24,849 nt of DNA from Bacteroidales bacterium UBA6267 (GCA_002440745.1 DJVB01000051.1:1-24849), one strand, 5' to 3'; shown: positions 6,131 to 14,600, counted from the first letter of the stretch. A program made the numbers and translations. The notes: generated by a model from the letters alone, not told the origin.

Positions 6131-7945
6131 TTACTCCATAGTTGCACTATTTCTCTGCCTCTTTCTATCATTCTCGTTTAGGAAAATTTTGCGAAGGCGT
6201 AGTTTGGTTGGCGTTACCTCAAGGTATTCATCAATGCGAATATATTCCATATACTCTTCTAACGACATCCGAACAGGTGGTGCAATATTCATTTTTTCAT
6301 CGCTTCCCGAGGCTCTCATATTGGTCAACTTCTTGGTTTTAATCACGTTAACTGTTAAATCGTTTTGACGGATATGTTCACCAATCACCTGACCTTCATA
6401 AATCGGCTCGCCGGAATCAACGAAGAATTTTCCTCTATCTTGAAGTTTATCAATGGAATATGCAATGGCAACGCCGGTTTCAAGGGCAATCAACGCTCCA
6501 TTTCTGCGTATTCCCAATTCTCCCTTCCAGGGTTCGAAACGCAGAAAACGATGGGCAATGACGGCTTCTCCTTCCGAAAGGGTGAGCAAGGTATTGCGCA
6601 AGCCAATAATTCCGCGGCTGGGAATAATGAACTCTAAATGATTGCGGTCGCCTTTTACTTCAATATTCGATATTTCGCCTTTTCGCTGCGTTATCACTTC
6701 AATCATTTTACCGGCAAAAGCTTCCGGCACCTGAATGGTTAAACTTTCGACAGGCTCATGCTTAACTCCATCAATTGTTTTTATAATTACCTGAGGCTGA
6801 CCTAATTGAAATTCATAACCTTCACGGCGCATGGTTTCAACAAGGATGGATAAATGCAGAATTCCGCGGCCAAAAACTAAAAAGGAATCGGCAACGGCTG
6901 TTTCCTCAACCAATAAAGCCACATTCTTTTCCGTTTCTAATTTCAACCTTTCCCTTAAATTTCGGGAAGTCACAAATTTACCTTCTTGTCCGAAAAATGG
7001 TGAGGTATTAATGGTGAAAAGCATGCTCATTGTGGGCTCATCAATAACCACACGCGGCAAAGCTTCCGGTTGAAGCGAGTCGGCAACTGTATCGCCAATA
7101 TCGAAAACTTCAAGCCCCATAATGGCGCAAATCTCACCACTTTCCACAGGGTTTTTGGTTTTTTCTTTTCCTAAACCTTCAAAAGTATAAAGCTCTTTAA
7201 TTACGGATTTTACATTTGTTCCATCAGCACGCATCACAACCACCTCTTGTCCGGCTTTTACACTTCCACGATGAACCCTTCCAATGGCAATTCGTCCGGT
7301 ATAGCTTGAATAATCTAAGGAGGTGATGCGCATTTGAAGCGTTCCGTCTTGTCTTACCGGCGGTGGCACACTTTCAACAATAGTATCTAAAAGAAAGCTT
7401 ATGTCGGAAGTTGGATTTTTCCAATCGGGGCCCATCCAACCACCTTTAGCAGAGCCATATACGGTCACAAAGTCTAACTGGTCTTCGGTGGCGTCAAGGG
7501 TAAACATAAGCTCAAAAACAGCTTCCTGAGCCTCGTCAGGGGTGCAGTTGGGCTTATCGACTTTATTCACCACCACCACGGGTTTAAGTCCTATTTCTAA
7601 AGCTTTTGAAAGCACAAAACGAGTTTGTGGCATTGGGCCTTCAAAGGCGTCAACAATCAGCAATACACCATCAGCCATGTTTAAAACGCGTTCCACCTCG
7701 CCCCCAAAATCACTGTGACCGGGAGTGTCGATGATGTTGATTTTTACACCTTTATACCTTACCGATACGTTTTTGGAAAGTATAGTAATGCCTCGCTCGC
7801 GCTCTAAATCGTTGCTGTCTAAGATTAAATCCTGAACTTCCTGATTTTCACGGAACAACTGCGACTGATGCAGAATCCGGTCAACAAGGGTTGTTTTTCC
7901 ATGGTCAACATGGGCAATAATTGCAATATTTCTTATTTCTGTCAT
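6131..7945 (-). CDS. typA: Ribosome-associated translational GTPase TypA/BipA
   Basis: A 604-aa GTPase of normal family length. P-loop AHVDHGKT (residues 11-18), switch I RGITI (51-55), DTPGH (73-77) and NKVD (127-130) define the G domain. The elongation-factor-like domains II, III and V follow, then the BipA-specific C-terminus with the ending NLTVNVIKTKKLTNMRASGS and DEKMNIAPPVRMSLEEYMEY. BipA/TypA binds the 70S ribosome in an EF-G-like way and assists ribosome assembly and stress or cold adaptation. The ATG at 7943-7945 lies just downstream of a TACCTTTG promoter element. It is divergent from uup, which also acts on translation or ribosomes. No odd residues were seen. Confidence 0.97.
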   Translation of the reverse strand: MTEIRNIAIIAHVDHGKTTLVDRILHQSQLFRENQEVQDLILDSNDLERERGITILSKNVSVRYKGVKINIIDTPGHSDFGGEVERVLNMADGVLLIVDAFEGPMPQTRFVLSKALEIGLKPVVVVNKVDKPNCTPDEAQEAVFELMFTLDATEDQLDFVTVYGSAKGGWMGPDWKNPTSDISFLLDTIVESVPPPVRQDGTLQMRITSLDYSSYTGRIAIGRVHRGSVKAGQEVVVMRADGTNVKSVIKELYTFEGLGKEKTKNPVESGEICAIMGLEVFDIGDTVADSLQPEALPRVVIDEPTMSMLFTINTSPFFGQEGKFVTSRNLRERLKLETEKNVALLVEETAVADSFLVFGRGILHLSILVETMRREGYEFQLGQPQVIIKTIDGVKHEPVESLTIQVPEAFAGKMIEVITQRKGEISNIEVKGDRNHLEFIIPSRGIIGLRNTLLTLSEGEAVIAHRFLRFEPWKGELGIRRNGALIALETGVAIAYSIDKLQDRGKFFVDSGEPIYEGQVIGEHIRQNDLTVNVIKTKKLTNMRASGSDEKMNIAPPVRMSLEEYMEYIRIDEYLEVTPTKLRLRKIFLNENDRKRQRNSATME

Positions 7946-7964
7946 TTTCTTAAATTTCGGGCGG

Positions 7965-7972
7965 CAAAGGTA
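7965..7972 (-). promoter_or_regulatory. -7 element for typA
   Basis: The minus strand reads TACCTTTG (exact TAnnTTTG), 19 bp upstream of the typA ATG. No exact TTTG lies at -33. With the plus-strand element at 8043 it makes a compact divergent promoter region between typA and uup. Confidence 0.6.
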
Positions 7973-8018
7973 GCCTATTTTCGGTGTCTTCTACCATGTT
8001 TTTCAATCCATTATGGAA

Positions 8019-8050
8019 TGTGATTTATGGCAGTTTTTTCTCTATTTTTG
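8019..8050 (+). promoter_or_regulatory. Promoter of uup-truA, decides the uup start
   Basis: TATTTTTG (8043-8050) is an exact -7 TAnnTTTG element, with TGTG (8019-8022, three of four matches to TTTG) 20 bp before it. Transcription should begin near 8057. The upstream in-frame ATG at 8027 would then precede the transcript, so ATG 8069 is the likely start. Confidence 0.65.
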
Positions 8051-8068
8051 CCCAAATTTATTAGTAAA

Positions 8069-9940
8069 ATGAACTATCTCTCCATTGAGAATTTGACAAA
8101 ATCTTACGGCGAAAAAATCCTGTTCAGGGATGTGAGTTTTGGTCTTGAAGCCGGCACAAAAGCGGCCCTGATTGCAAAAAATGGCACAGGAAAAACTACC
8201 TTGCTCAATATCATTATGGGGAAGGATATTCCGGATAGTGGCTCCATAACTCTTCGAAACGATATTTCGGTTGCTTTTTTACCTCAAGAGCCTCAGCTTG
8301 ATGAGAATCTGTCGGTCTTCGATGCCATACTTTCCTCCGATACCAACTATGTGCGTGCCGTCCGAAATTATGAAAAAGCAGTGAATCAAGGAGATGCCGA
8401 AAGCTTGCAACAAGCTATTAATCAAATGGATTTGGTTGGCGCATGGGATTTTGAATATCGGGTAAAAGAAGTTTTGGGTAAACTCCGTATTCTTAATTTG
8501 GAAAAACGAATCGCTGAGTTGTCCGGAGGCCAGAAACGTAAGATTGCCCTCGCAAAAGTGCTTTTGGATGATATTGATTTCCTGATACTTGACGAGCCAA
8601 CTAACCATTTAGACATCGACATGATTGAATGGATGGAGGGCTTTCTCCTAAAACAAAACCTCACACTTTTAGTTGTAACTCACGACCGATATTTTTTGGA
8701 TAATGTTTGCAATGAAATATTCGAACTCGACCATCAGCAAATTTATCGGTATAAGGGAAATTATGAGTTTTTTCTTGAGAAAAAGGCTGAGCGCGAAAAT
8801 GCAGAACGTCAGGAAGTTACGAAAGCGAAAAATCTATATCGCACCGAATTGGAATGGATAAGGCGCATGCCTAAAGCCCGCACAACAAAATCGAAAGCCC
8901 GAATTGATGCCTTTGATGAGCTTTCTGAAAAAGCTTCAAAACGACTTGAAGAAAAACGCCCCGAAATTAAAGTAAAGGCTCAACGAATTGGTAGTAAAAT
9001 ATTGGAGATTAACAATATACATAAGTCTTTTGATGACAAAATGGTTATCAATAATTTCTCCTATACCTTCAAAAAGGGGGAACGAATTGGGGTTGTTGGA
9101 CCAAATGGAAGCGGCAAATCGACTTTCTTTAGATTGATTATGAATCAGTTGCGACCTGATATGGGTTCAATAGTCATCGGGCAAACAGTGGTTTTTGGTT
9201 ATTTTTCACAAAATTCTATTAAGGTCAATGAAACGAAAAGGGTGATAGACCTTGTGAAAGAAGTTGCAGAGGAGATTCCGGTAGGCGAAAGCAGCACCAT
9301 GAGCGCTTCCTTGTTTTTAAACTATTTTGGGTTCGACCACAATACGCAATACAATTATTATCAGAACCTTAGCGGGGGTGAAAAACGAAGGTTGCAGCTT
9401 TTGTTGAGTTTGGCTCATAATCCGAACTTTTTGATATTTGATGAGCCAACCAATGATTTAGACATCAGCACATTGAATATTTTGGAGGATTTTCTGAAAG
9501 GATTTGGCGGTTGTTTGCTCATTGCGAGTCACGACCGTGCTTTCATGGATCAGATGGTGGACCATATTTTTGTTTTTGAAGAAGGTGGCAACATCAAAGA
9601 TTATCATTCCAATTATAGCGAGTATCGGCAGAAAAAAGCCCGGGAACAAAGGGCTGAGGTCAAGCAACAACGCAACGATGAGCAACGGGAAATTGCCAAG
9701 CCAAAGAAGAAAAAGCCATCATTCAAGCAATTGAAGGAGCTTGAGTCTATTGAGCAGGAAATGAGTGTTTTAGAGCAGCGTAAAATAGAGCTCGCAGCGC
9801 TTCTCGCCGGTGGGACAACCGATGTGGACCTCATTCAGAAGGCATCTATTGAGTTTAATGAGGTGGAGATTCGCCTTGAAGAAATAATGTTGAGGTGGAT
9901 TGAATTGGAAGAGGAAATTGCAGAACTTGAAAAAGAGTAG
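8069..9940 (+). CDS. uup: ABC-F family ATPase, Uup-type
   Basis: A 623-aa protein with two ABC domains and no membrane segment. First domain: Walker A AKNGTGKT (36-43; Ala in place of the usual first Gly), signature LSGGQKRKIALA, Walker B FLILDEPTNHLD. Second domain: Walker A GPNGSGKST, signature LSGGEKRR, Walker B FLIFDEPTNDLD. The linker between them is basic and helical (RRMPKARTTKSKARI). The C-terminal 90 residues are a Lys-rich segment plus coiled coil ending in RWIELEEEIAELE, as in Uup, whose tail binds nucleic acid. ABC-F proteins act on the ribosome; Uup also affects branched DNA and transposon excision in E. coli. The start at 8069 is preferred because the promoter lies between it and the upstream ATG. 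It is followed after two bases by truA, so they are co-transcribed. Another ABC-F subtype remains possible. Confidence 0.93.
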   Translation: MNYLSIENLTKSYGEKILFRDVSFGLEAGTKAALIAKNGTGKTTLLNIIMGKDIPDSGSITLRNDISVAFLPQEPQLDENLSVFDAILSSDTNYVRAVRNYEKAVNQGDAESLQQAINQMDLVGAWDFEYRVKEVLGKLRILNLEKRIAELSGGQKRKIALAKVLLDDIDFLILDEPTNHLDIDMIEWMEGFLLKQNLTLLVVTHDRYFLDNVCNEIFELDHQQIYRYKGNYEFFLEKKAERENAERQEVTKAKNLYRTELEWIRRMPKARTTKSKARIDAFDELSEKASKRLEEKRPEIKVKAQRIGSKILEINNIHKSFDDKMVINNFSYTFKKGERIGVVGPNGSGKSTFFRLIMNQLRPDMGSIVIGQTVVFGYFSQNSIKVNETKRVIDLVKEVAEEIPVGESSTMSASLFLNYFGFDHNTQYNYYQNLSGGEKRRLQLLLSLAHNPNFLIFDEPTNDLDISTLNILEDFLKGFGGCLLIASHDRAFMDQMVDHIFVFEEGGNIKDYHSNYSEYRQKKAREQRAEVKQQRNDEQREIAKPKKKKPSFKQLKELESIEQEMSVLEQRKIELAALLAGGTTDVDLIQKASIEFNEVEIRLEEIMLRWIELEEEIAELEKE

Positions 9941-9942
9941 TG

Positions 9943-10695
9943 ATGAGGTATTTTGTAAAATTAAGCTATCGGGGCACGAACTATCACGGTTGGCAAATTC
10001 AACCCAACGGCATCACCGTTCAAGAGGAATTGACCAAGGCTTTTTCGCTGAAACTCTCTGAACCTGAGCTTCAAATCACCGGAGCCGGTCGAACCGATAC
10101 CGGAGTTCATGCTCGAAATTTTTATGCGCATTTCGATACAAAAAAACCAATAATTGACTTGGATGATTTGGTTGTTCAAATGAATAGATTCCTATCGAAA
10201 GATATCACTATTCACCAAATATTTCCGGTTATTGACGAAGCTCATGCCCGATTTGACGCCCTAAGTCGAACATATCGTTATTTTATCAGCACAGAAAAGG
10301 ATCCATTTTTTCAAGATTTTTCATGGTATGTTTATGGAAGCCTGAACCTTGAAAAGATGAATCAAGCCGCAGGTTATCTGATTGGCAAACAAGATTTTAC
10401 TTCTTTTTCAAAGCTGCATACCCAAACCAAAACCAATATTTGCACCGTGACTAAGGCGGTTTGGACCTCAACGGAAGGAAGGTTGGTTTTTGAGCTCACG
10501 GCTGATCGTTTTCTGCGGAATATGGTCAGAGCGGTTGTAGGTACTTTGGTTATGGTTGGACGTGAACGTATTGCACCTGAGGATGTTATAGAAATCTTAC
10601 AAGCAAAAAGTCGATCCGATGCTGGGGAATCAGTTCCGGCAAAAGGGCTTTTTCTTGAGGAAATAGACTATGATTTTGAACGCTTAAGGAAGTGA
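9943..10695 (+). CDS. truA: tRNA pseudouridine(38-40) synthase TruA
   Basis: A 250-aa enzyme of normal length that isomerises uridines 38-40 in the tRNA anticodon arm to pseudouridine. The start region MRYFVKLSYRGTNYHGWQ is typical. The catalytic aspartate is D52 in AGRTDTGVHA. The second half has ALSRTYRYFI and the conserved RFLRNMVRAVVGTLVMVG. A GTG at 9940 overlapping the uup stop could also start it; ATG at 9943 leaves a two-base gap and is preferred. It is probably co-transcribed and translationally coupled with uup. Confidence 0.96.
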   Translation: MRYFVKLSYRGTNYHGWQIQPNGITVQEELTKAFSLKLSEPELQITGAGRTDTGVHARNFYAHFDTKKPIIDLDDLVVQMNRFLSKDITIHQIFPVIDEAHARFDALSRTYRYFISTEKDPFFQDFSWYVYGSLNLEKMNQAAGYLIGKQDFTSFSKLHTQTKTNICTVTKAVWTSTEGRLVFELTADRFLRNMVRAVVGTLVMVGRERIAPEDVIEILQAKSRSDAGESVPAKGLFLEEIDYDFERLRK

Positions 10696-10777
10696 TTTGG
10701 GGCCGTCCTCTGGTCGGGGGTGGAAATTGGGATTTGTACATGTTTAATAATAGAGTTGCCATAAATTGTATCAAGTT

Positions 10778-10841
10778 GAATTAATTGACGTTGATTTTTT
10801 GCCTCTCATCCTAAAGGAAGTAAATCACCGTCAATTAATTC
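10778..10841 (+). repeat. REP-like hairpin, left of the DUF559 gene
   Basis: Arm 10778-10800 (GAATTAATTGACG then TTGATTT) pairs with 10819-10841 at about 20 of 23 positions. The head reads TTGCCTC, then TCCTAAAGGA, itself a small inverted repeat. The hairpin at 11264-11326 carries the same head on the opposite strand although its stem differs. That conserved head with a variable stem is how REP/BIME-type elements look. It may also end the uup-truA transcript, although there is no T-run after it. Confidence 0.7.
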
Positions 10842-10885
10842 AGTAACAATATTTTGAAAATAAATGGAATAACAAATATGAAATC

Positions 10886-11266
10886 ATGGATAATTTATAT
10901 GACATGCATTATGGAAGTAAATCGTTTACTTTTCAAAAGGCTGAGGAATTAAGGATAAGAATGACCAAAGCTGAAACAGTTCTATGGGAATCATTAAGGA
11001 ATAAGAGGTTGAATGGTCTAAAATTTAGGCGGCAGCATCCAATAAGTCGGTTTATAGTTGACTTTTATTGTCATAAATATAAGCTTGTTGTTGAACTGGA
11101 TGGTAGTATTCATAATCTGCCGGAAGTTGCTGAGAATGACAAAAATAGGGAGAAAGAGTTGAGAGATTTGGGACTTTATATTCTTCGGTTTACTAATGAT
11201 CAAGTAATTAATGATTTAGCTTTTGTGTTGCAAACAATTACACAACAGGTCGATCGAATGGAGTAA
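10886..11266 (+). CDS. DUF559 endonuclease-domain protein (Vsr/MutH-like fold)
   Basis: A 126-aa protein, nearly all one DUF559 domain (residues about 24-117). The pattern RMTKAETVLWESLRN, then LKFRRQHPI, then FIVDFYCHKYKLVVELDG is diagnostic. The likely catalytic residues of this PD-(D/E)xK-like fold related to very-short-patch-repair nucleases are E30, D59 and E70-x-D72. The family is abundant in Bacteroidetes and its function is not established. The gene sits alone between two related hairpins in opposite orientation, and its stop codon is part of the right-hand hairpin arm. That suggests the gene and hairpins travel, or are maintained, as one unit. Some 90 bp separate the right hairpin from the next start. 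Confidence 0.9.
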   Translation: MDNLYDMHYGSKSFTFQKAEELRIRMTKAETVLWESLRNKRLNGLKFRRQHPISRFIVDFYCHKYKLVVELDGSIHNLPEVAENDKNREKELRDLGLYILRFTNDQVINDLAFVLQTITQQVDRME

Positions 11267-11326
11267 AATAACCCTTGATAATTCATCCTTCAGGAACGAG
11301 GCAAGAAATTATCAAAGGTTATTTTA
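11264..11326 (-). repeat. REP-like hairpin, right of the DUF559 gene
   Basis: Arm 11264-11283 pairs with 11307-11326 at 19 of 20 positions. Read on the minus strand, the loop is TTGCCTCGTTCCTGAAGGA, matching the head of the 10778-10841 hairpin (TTGCCTC, then TCCTrAAGGA). The left arm begins on the TAA of the DUF559 gene. It lies just before the -33 box of the histidine kinase gene. Confidence 0.72.
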
Positions 11327-11338
11327 CGATAAATATCT

Positions 11339-11370
11339 TTTGCTTTCGATTTCTAAGTGCTTTATTTTTG
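11339..11370 (+). promoter_or_regulatory. Complete Bacteroidetes promoter of the histidine kinase gene
   Basis: TTTG (11339-11342), a 20-bp spacer and TATTTTTG (11363-11370) match both consensus elements exactly. A GTG at 11357 that would extend the gene lies inside the promoter, so ATG 11390 is the start. Confidence 0.75.
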
Positions 11371-11389
11371 CGTCCTTAAATCACAGCTT

Positions 11390-12511
11390 ATGATTGCGAA
11401 TCTTTTCACAGAATATGCTCCCGCTGAAAGGGCTTCAAATGAAGTAGTACTGAATCAAATGAATATATTTGAGAATGACTCAAATATTCAAACTATAGCC
11501 AATTCCATCCCTAATCTATTGCTGATTCTCAATAAGGAAAGGCAAATTGTGTTTGCCAATCTCAACTTTATCAGGTTATTGAATCTTTCTGACCCGATGG
11601 AGGTGATTGGCAAAAGACCAGGAGAGGCTGTTAATTGCGTGCATTCCAATGGTTTGGGTGGGTGCGGAACTACTCAGTTTTGTAGTAAATGTGGTGCTGT
11701 GAATGCAATTTTGGAGTCGCAGAGCAACAAAAAATCTATGAAAGAATGTCGCATTATGACCACTAATTCTGATGCCTTAGATTTTACTGTTGTTGCTAAT
11801 CCTTACTGGGTTGAGGGAAATATGTTCACCATTTTTTCCTTGTCGGATATCAGTGATGAAAAAAGACGAATTGCATTAGAACGGATATTTTTTCATGATG
11901 TTTTGAATACGGCTGGTGGGGTTTTAGGAATTGCGGAATTTTTGCTTCTTGAAGAGGATGTAGATATGCAGAAAGAATTACTTGGGGATATGAAGATTGC
12001 TTCCACGACTCTAATTGATGAAATAAAGTCTCAAAGGCAACTCTCGGAAGCGGAGCGCGGCGAATTGATTCCGGAGTTCTCAAATGTTTCTATTGCAAAT
12101 GTTTTCAGGGAATTAGCTTTATTGTACTCGAAACATCCGGTAATTGAAAACAAAAAGATTGAGGTAAAACTCAAAGAAGATTTTGAGATAAATACAGATA
12201 AGGTTTTGCTGAAAAGAGTCTTAGGAAATATGATTAAAAATGCTCTCGAAGCGAGCAAAGCCGATGGGACTATTTGGCTACTTGCCGAGATCAATGATGA
12301 TAAGGCTATTTTATCCGTCAAAAATACGTCCTCAATTGCTAAAGATGTTCAACTTCAATTGTTTAAGAGGTCATTTAGCACTAAAGGGGCGGGTAGGGGG
12401 CTTGGCACCTATAGCATTAAACTCTTTGGTGAAAAGTTTCTAAAAGGAAAAGTTGGCTTCACTACCGATGAGGTGAATGGAACAACCTTTTATATTGAGC
12501 TCAACCGATAG
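11390..12511 (+). CDS. Soluble PAS sensor histidine kinase with a four-cysteine motif
   Basis: A 373-aa kinase without membrane segments. A PAS-like domain spans about 33-155 and contains a cysteine cluster: C83, C92, C98 and C101 in VNCVHSNGLGGCGTTQFCSK and the following CG. I recall this pattern from a subgroup of PAS kinases; it could bind a metal or Fe-S cluster or sense redox, but no ligand is known to me. The dimerisation/phosphoacceptor helix has H169 in FFHDVLNTAGGVLG. The ATPase domain has N284 (MIKNALEAS) and a glycine box GAGRGLGTYSIK. The H-box FFHDVLN is not the classic HExxxP. No response regulator is adjacent, so the partner is unknown. Its promoter is complete and the gene appears monocistronic, 167 bp before the DUF1538 operon. 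Confidence 0.88.
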   Translation: MIANLFTEYAPAERASNEVVLNQMNIFENDSNIQTIANSIPNLLLILNKERQIVFANLNFIRLLNLSDPMEVIGKRPGEAVNCVHSNGLGGCGTTQFCSKCGAVNAILESQSNKKSMKECRIMTTNSDALDFTVVANPYWVEGNMFTIFSLSDISDEKRRIALERIFFHDVLNTAGGVLGIAEFLLLEEDVDMQKELLGDMKIASTTLIDEIKSQRQLSEAERGELIPEFSNVSIANVFRELALLYSKHPVIENKKIEVKLKEDFEINTDKVLLKRVLGNMIKNALEASKADGTIWLLAEINDDKAILSVKNTSSIAKDVQLQLFKRSFSTKGAGRGLGTYSIKLFGEKFLKGKVGFTTDEVNGTTFYIELNR

Positions 12512-12636
12512 TTAAGTCGTAAATAGCATTCGATAAATCATCTTTTGATTCCGTTTTACACTTCTTGAACGCATTTTTTAAACTTCTTCTCCGAATCGTC
12601 TGCCAAAAACTTCCGCCGGTATTTCGCTTTTTGGTT

Positions 12637-12644
12637 TAAATTTG
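12637..12644 (+). promoter_or_regulatory. -7 element of the DUF1538 operon
   Basis: TAAATTTG is an exact TAnnTTTG, 34 bp before the ATG at 12679. There is no exact TTTG at the -33 position. Confidence 0.5.
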
Positions 12645-12678
12645 CCGTACAGACTTTTCTGTTATTTATTGCTGTTGT

Positions 12679-13422
12679 ATGAATTTTGGGAAAAAGCTTT
12701 TAGGTATTTTGCGGAAAATCAGGTTGGCTGTAACCGACTTATTGCCAATTATTTTGGTCATAGCTTTTTTTCAAATATTTGTGGTGAAACAGTCCTTACC
12801 TCAGGTAGGTGATGTGATTTTTGGCAGCATCATGGTTGTTCTTGGCCTTATGCTTTTCATCGAAGGCCTCGAAATGGGTTTGTTTCCAATTGGCGATGCG
12901 ATGGCTAATTCGCTTGCGCGAAAGGGATCAGCATTTTGGCTTTTTACCTTTGCTTTTCTGTTAGGCTTTTCAACAACTATTGCCGAGCCTGCCTTGATTG
13001 CCGTTGCCGAAAAAGCCGCTAATGTTGCCCGCGATTCTCAGTTGATTGTTGGCGATGAGCAGGTGTTTAAAAACTACGCACTCGGTCTGCGGATTTCAGT
13101 AGCTCTTTCGGTTGGTTTTGCAGTGATGCTTGGCGTTTTCCGAATTATTAAAGGCTGGCCGCTTTTTTATTTTATCGTGGTTGGCTACTCCATTATTATG
13201 TTGGCAACTTTAGTGGCTCCCAAAGAAATCATTGGTTTAGCATTCGACTCCGGCGGCGTCACCACTTCAACTATCACCGTGCCTTTAGTGACTGCTCTCG
13301 GCGTTGGCCTTGCCAATATTATCAAAGGTCGCAACCCACTGCTTGATGGTTTCGGCCTGATTGCGCTTGCATCCTTGATGCCCATGATTTTTGTGATGAT
13401 TTATGGACTTTTTTGGTTTTGA
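12679..13422 (+). CDS. DUF1538 integral membrane protein, subunit 1 (UmpA/UmpB-like)
   Basis: A 247-aa protein with about six or seven hydrophobic helices. The DUF1538 hallmark repeats are present: FSTTIAEPALIAVAEKA (about residues 95-111) and DSGGVTTSTITVPLVTALGV (about 190-209), then GRNPLLDGFGLIALASLMP. The IAEPAL and DSGGVTTS turns are candidate ion-binding re-entrant segments. As I recall, a DUF1538 pair from a halophile was reported as a two-component Na+(Li+,K+)/H+ antiporter called UmpAB; transfer to this pair is inference. The next gene is a paralogue starting two bases after this stop, so the two probably form a heteromer in the inner membrane. PII-like and CBS genes follow in the same operon and suggest nucleotide control. 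Confidence 0.88.
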   Translation: MNFGKKLLGILRKIRLAVTDLLPIILVIAFFQIFVVKQSLPQVGDVIFGSIMVVLGLMLFIEGLEMGLFPIGDAMANSLARKGSAFWLFTFAFLLGFSTTIAEPALIAVAEKAANVARDSQLIVGDEQVFKNYALGLRISVALSVGFAVMLGVFRIIKGWPLFYFIVVGYSIIMLATLVAPKEIIGLAFDSGGVTTSTITVPLVTALGVGLANIIKGRNPLLDGFGLIALASLMPMIFVMIYGLFWF

Positions 13423-13424
13423 TT

Positions 13425-14201
13425 ATGATTGAAGGATTGATAGAATATGGATTAGTATTGTTTAAAACCATCTTGGATGTGATTCCGATTTTGGTTTTGG
13501 TGATATTTTTCCAATTGGTCGTCTTACGCGAACCTTTTCCTCACCTAAAAACCGTTATCATCGGGTCTATCTATGTGGTTTTGGGCTTGTCTCTCTTTTT
13601 ATTAGGTCTCGAAAAAGCGCTTTTTCCCATCGGGAATATTATGGCCACACAACTGAGCAACCCTGAGTTTCTGGGCATAACTGAGGCCAATCCGGGTACC
13701 TGGGCTTCGTATTATTGGATATATATTTTTGCAGCCCTGATAGGCTTTAGCTCCGCTATTGCCGAGCCTTCACTCATCGCCGTTGCAATCAAAGCCGGTG
13801 AGGTTTCCGGAGGAACAATAAGCTCATGGGGACTCCGACTTACGGTGGCCTTAGGCGTTTCGATGGCGATGGCGTTAGGAACCTTTCGCATCGTAACAGG
13901 CGGGTCTTTAGTTTATTACGTGCTGGGGGTTTATATCGTGATTTTAATTCTGACCTTTTTTGCACCGCGAAAAATTATTCCCTTAGCTTATGATTCGGGT
14001 GGCGTAACAACTTCTACTGTAACCGTGCCCATTGTGGCTGCAATCGGTTTAGGATTAGCTACTTCCGTGCCCGGTCGTAATCCTGCAATTGATGGCTTTG
14101 GCCTGATAGCATTAGCTTGTGCTTTTCCTATCATTTCGCTGCTGTCGTTTGCTTTGTTTAGTGAAATGAAAATGAAAATGAGTAAATATAAAAACCGCTG
14201 A
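13425..14201 (+). CDS. DUF1538 integral membrane protein, subunit 2 (UmpA/UmpB-like)
   Basis: A 258-aa paralogue of the preceding protein with the same landmarks: FSSAIAEPSLIAVAIKAGEV (about 105-124), DSGGVTTSTVTVPIVAAIGL (about 190-209) and GRNPAIDGFGLIALA. Start: an in-frame TTG at 13413 lies within the upstream gene. ATG 13425, two bases after that gene's TGA, is better placed and begins MIEGLIEYGLVLF. The tail after the last helix is short and basic (KMKMSKYKNR). Conservation of both signature motifs in both copies suggests each contributes half of a pseudosymmetric transport core. The PII-like gene starts two bases after its stop. Confidence 0.88.
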   Translation: MIEGLIEYGLVLFKTILDVIPILVLVIFFQLVVLREPFPHLKTVIIGSIYVVLGLSLFLLGLEKALFPIGNIMATQLSNPEFLGITEANPGTWASYYWIYIFAALIGFSSAIAEPSLIAVAIKAGEVSGGTISSWGLRLTVALGVSMAMALGTFRIVTGGSLVYYVLGVYIVILILTFFAPRKIIPLAYDSGGVTTSTVTVPIVAAIGLGLATSVPGRNPAIDGFGLIALACAFPIISLLSFALFSEMKMKMSKYKNR

Positions 14202-14203
14202 CT

Positions 14204-14551
14204 ATGAAATTTAAATTAATTATGGCCTTTGTCAAGCCTCATATCTCTGATATCGTGGTCGATGCCATGAAGAAAGAAGGGGCTACAGGCGCAACTATTA
14301 TTCCGGCTAAAGGCACAGGAATTCACGAAGCAAAAACCTTCTTTGGTTTGGCCTTGGAAGCTCAAACCGAAATCATCACTTTTATTGTGGAAGAACATGT
14401 TGTGGAAAAATACCTTGAGGTGATTAAAACCGCCGGCAAATTCCATGAACCGGGTACGGGTATTGCTTTCGTTTTACCCATCGAACATGCTATTGGTCTC
14501 GAAAGTCAAATGAAAAAGTTTAAAGAACAAGCTCGGGATGAGTATTTTTAG
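14204..14551 (+). CDS. PII-like regulatory protein of the DUF1538 operon
   Basis: A 115-aa protein of the nitrogen-regulatory PII superfamily. It has the ferredoxin-like strand MKFKLIMAFVKP with helix DIVVDAMKKEGATGATIIPA, then a T-loop region that is short and lacks the modified tyrosine context of GlnB/GlnK. A second half (IITFIVEEHVVEKYLEVIKT) follows, then AGKFHEPGTGIAFVLPI, which corresponds to the B/C-loop nucleotide-binding end. PII proteins bind ATP, ADP or cyclic nucleotides and plug or gate partner transporters. Its place directly after two transporter-like subunits makes them the likely target rather than AmtB. It is not a classical GlnB: uridylylation seems impossible here. The nucleotide bound cannot be told from sequence. 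Confidence 0.85.
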   Translation: MKFKLIMAFVKPHISDIVVDAMKKEGATGATIIPAKGTGIHEAKTFFGLALEAQTEIITFIVEEHVVEKYLEVIKTAGKFHEPGTGIAFVLPIEHAIGLESQMKKFKEQARDEYF

Positions 14552-14600
14552 ACCTTAGTTTTATTATTGAAATACAAGTAATTAACTAAATATTATTCTT

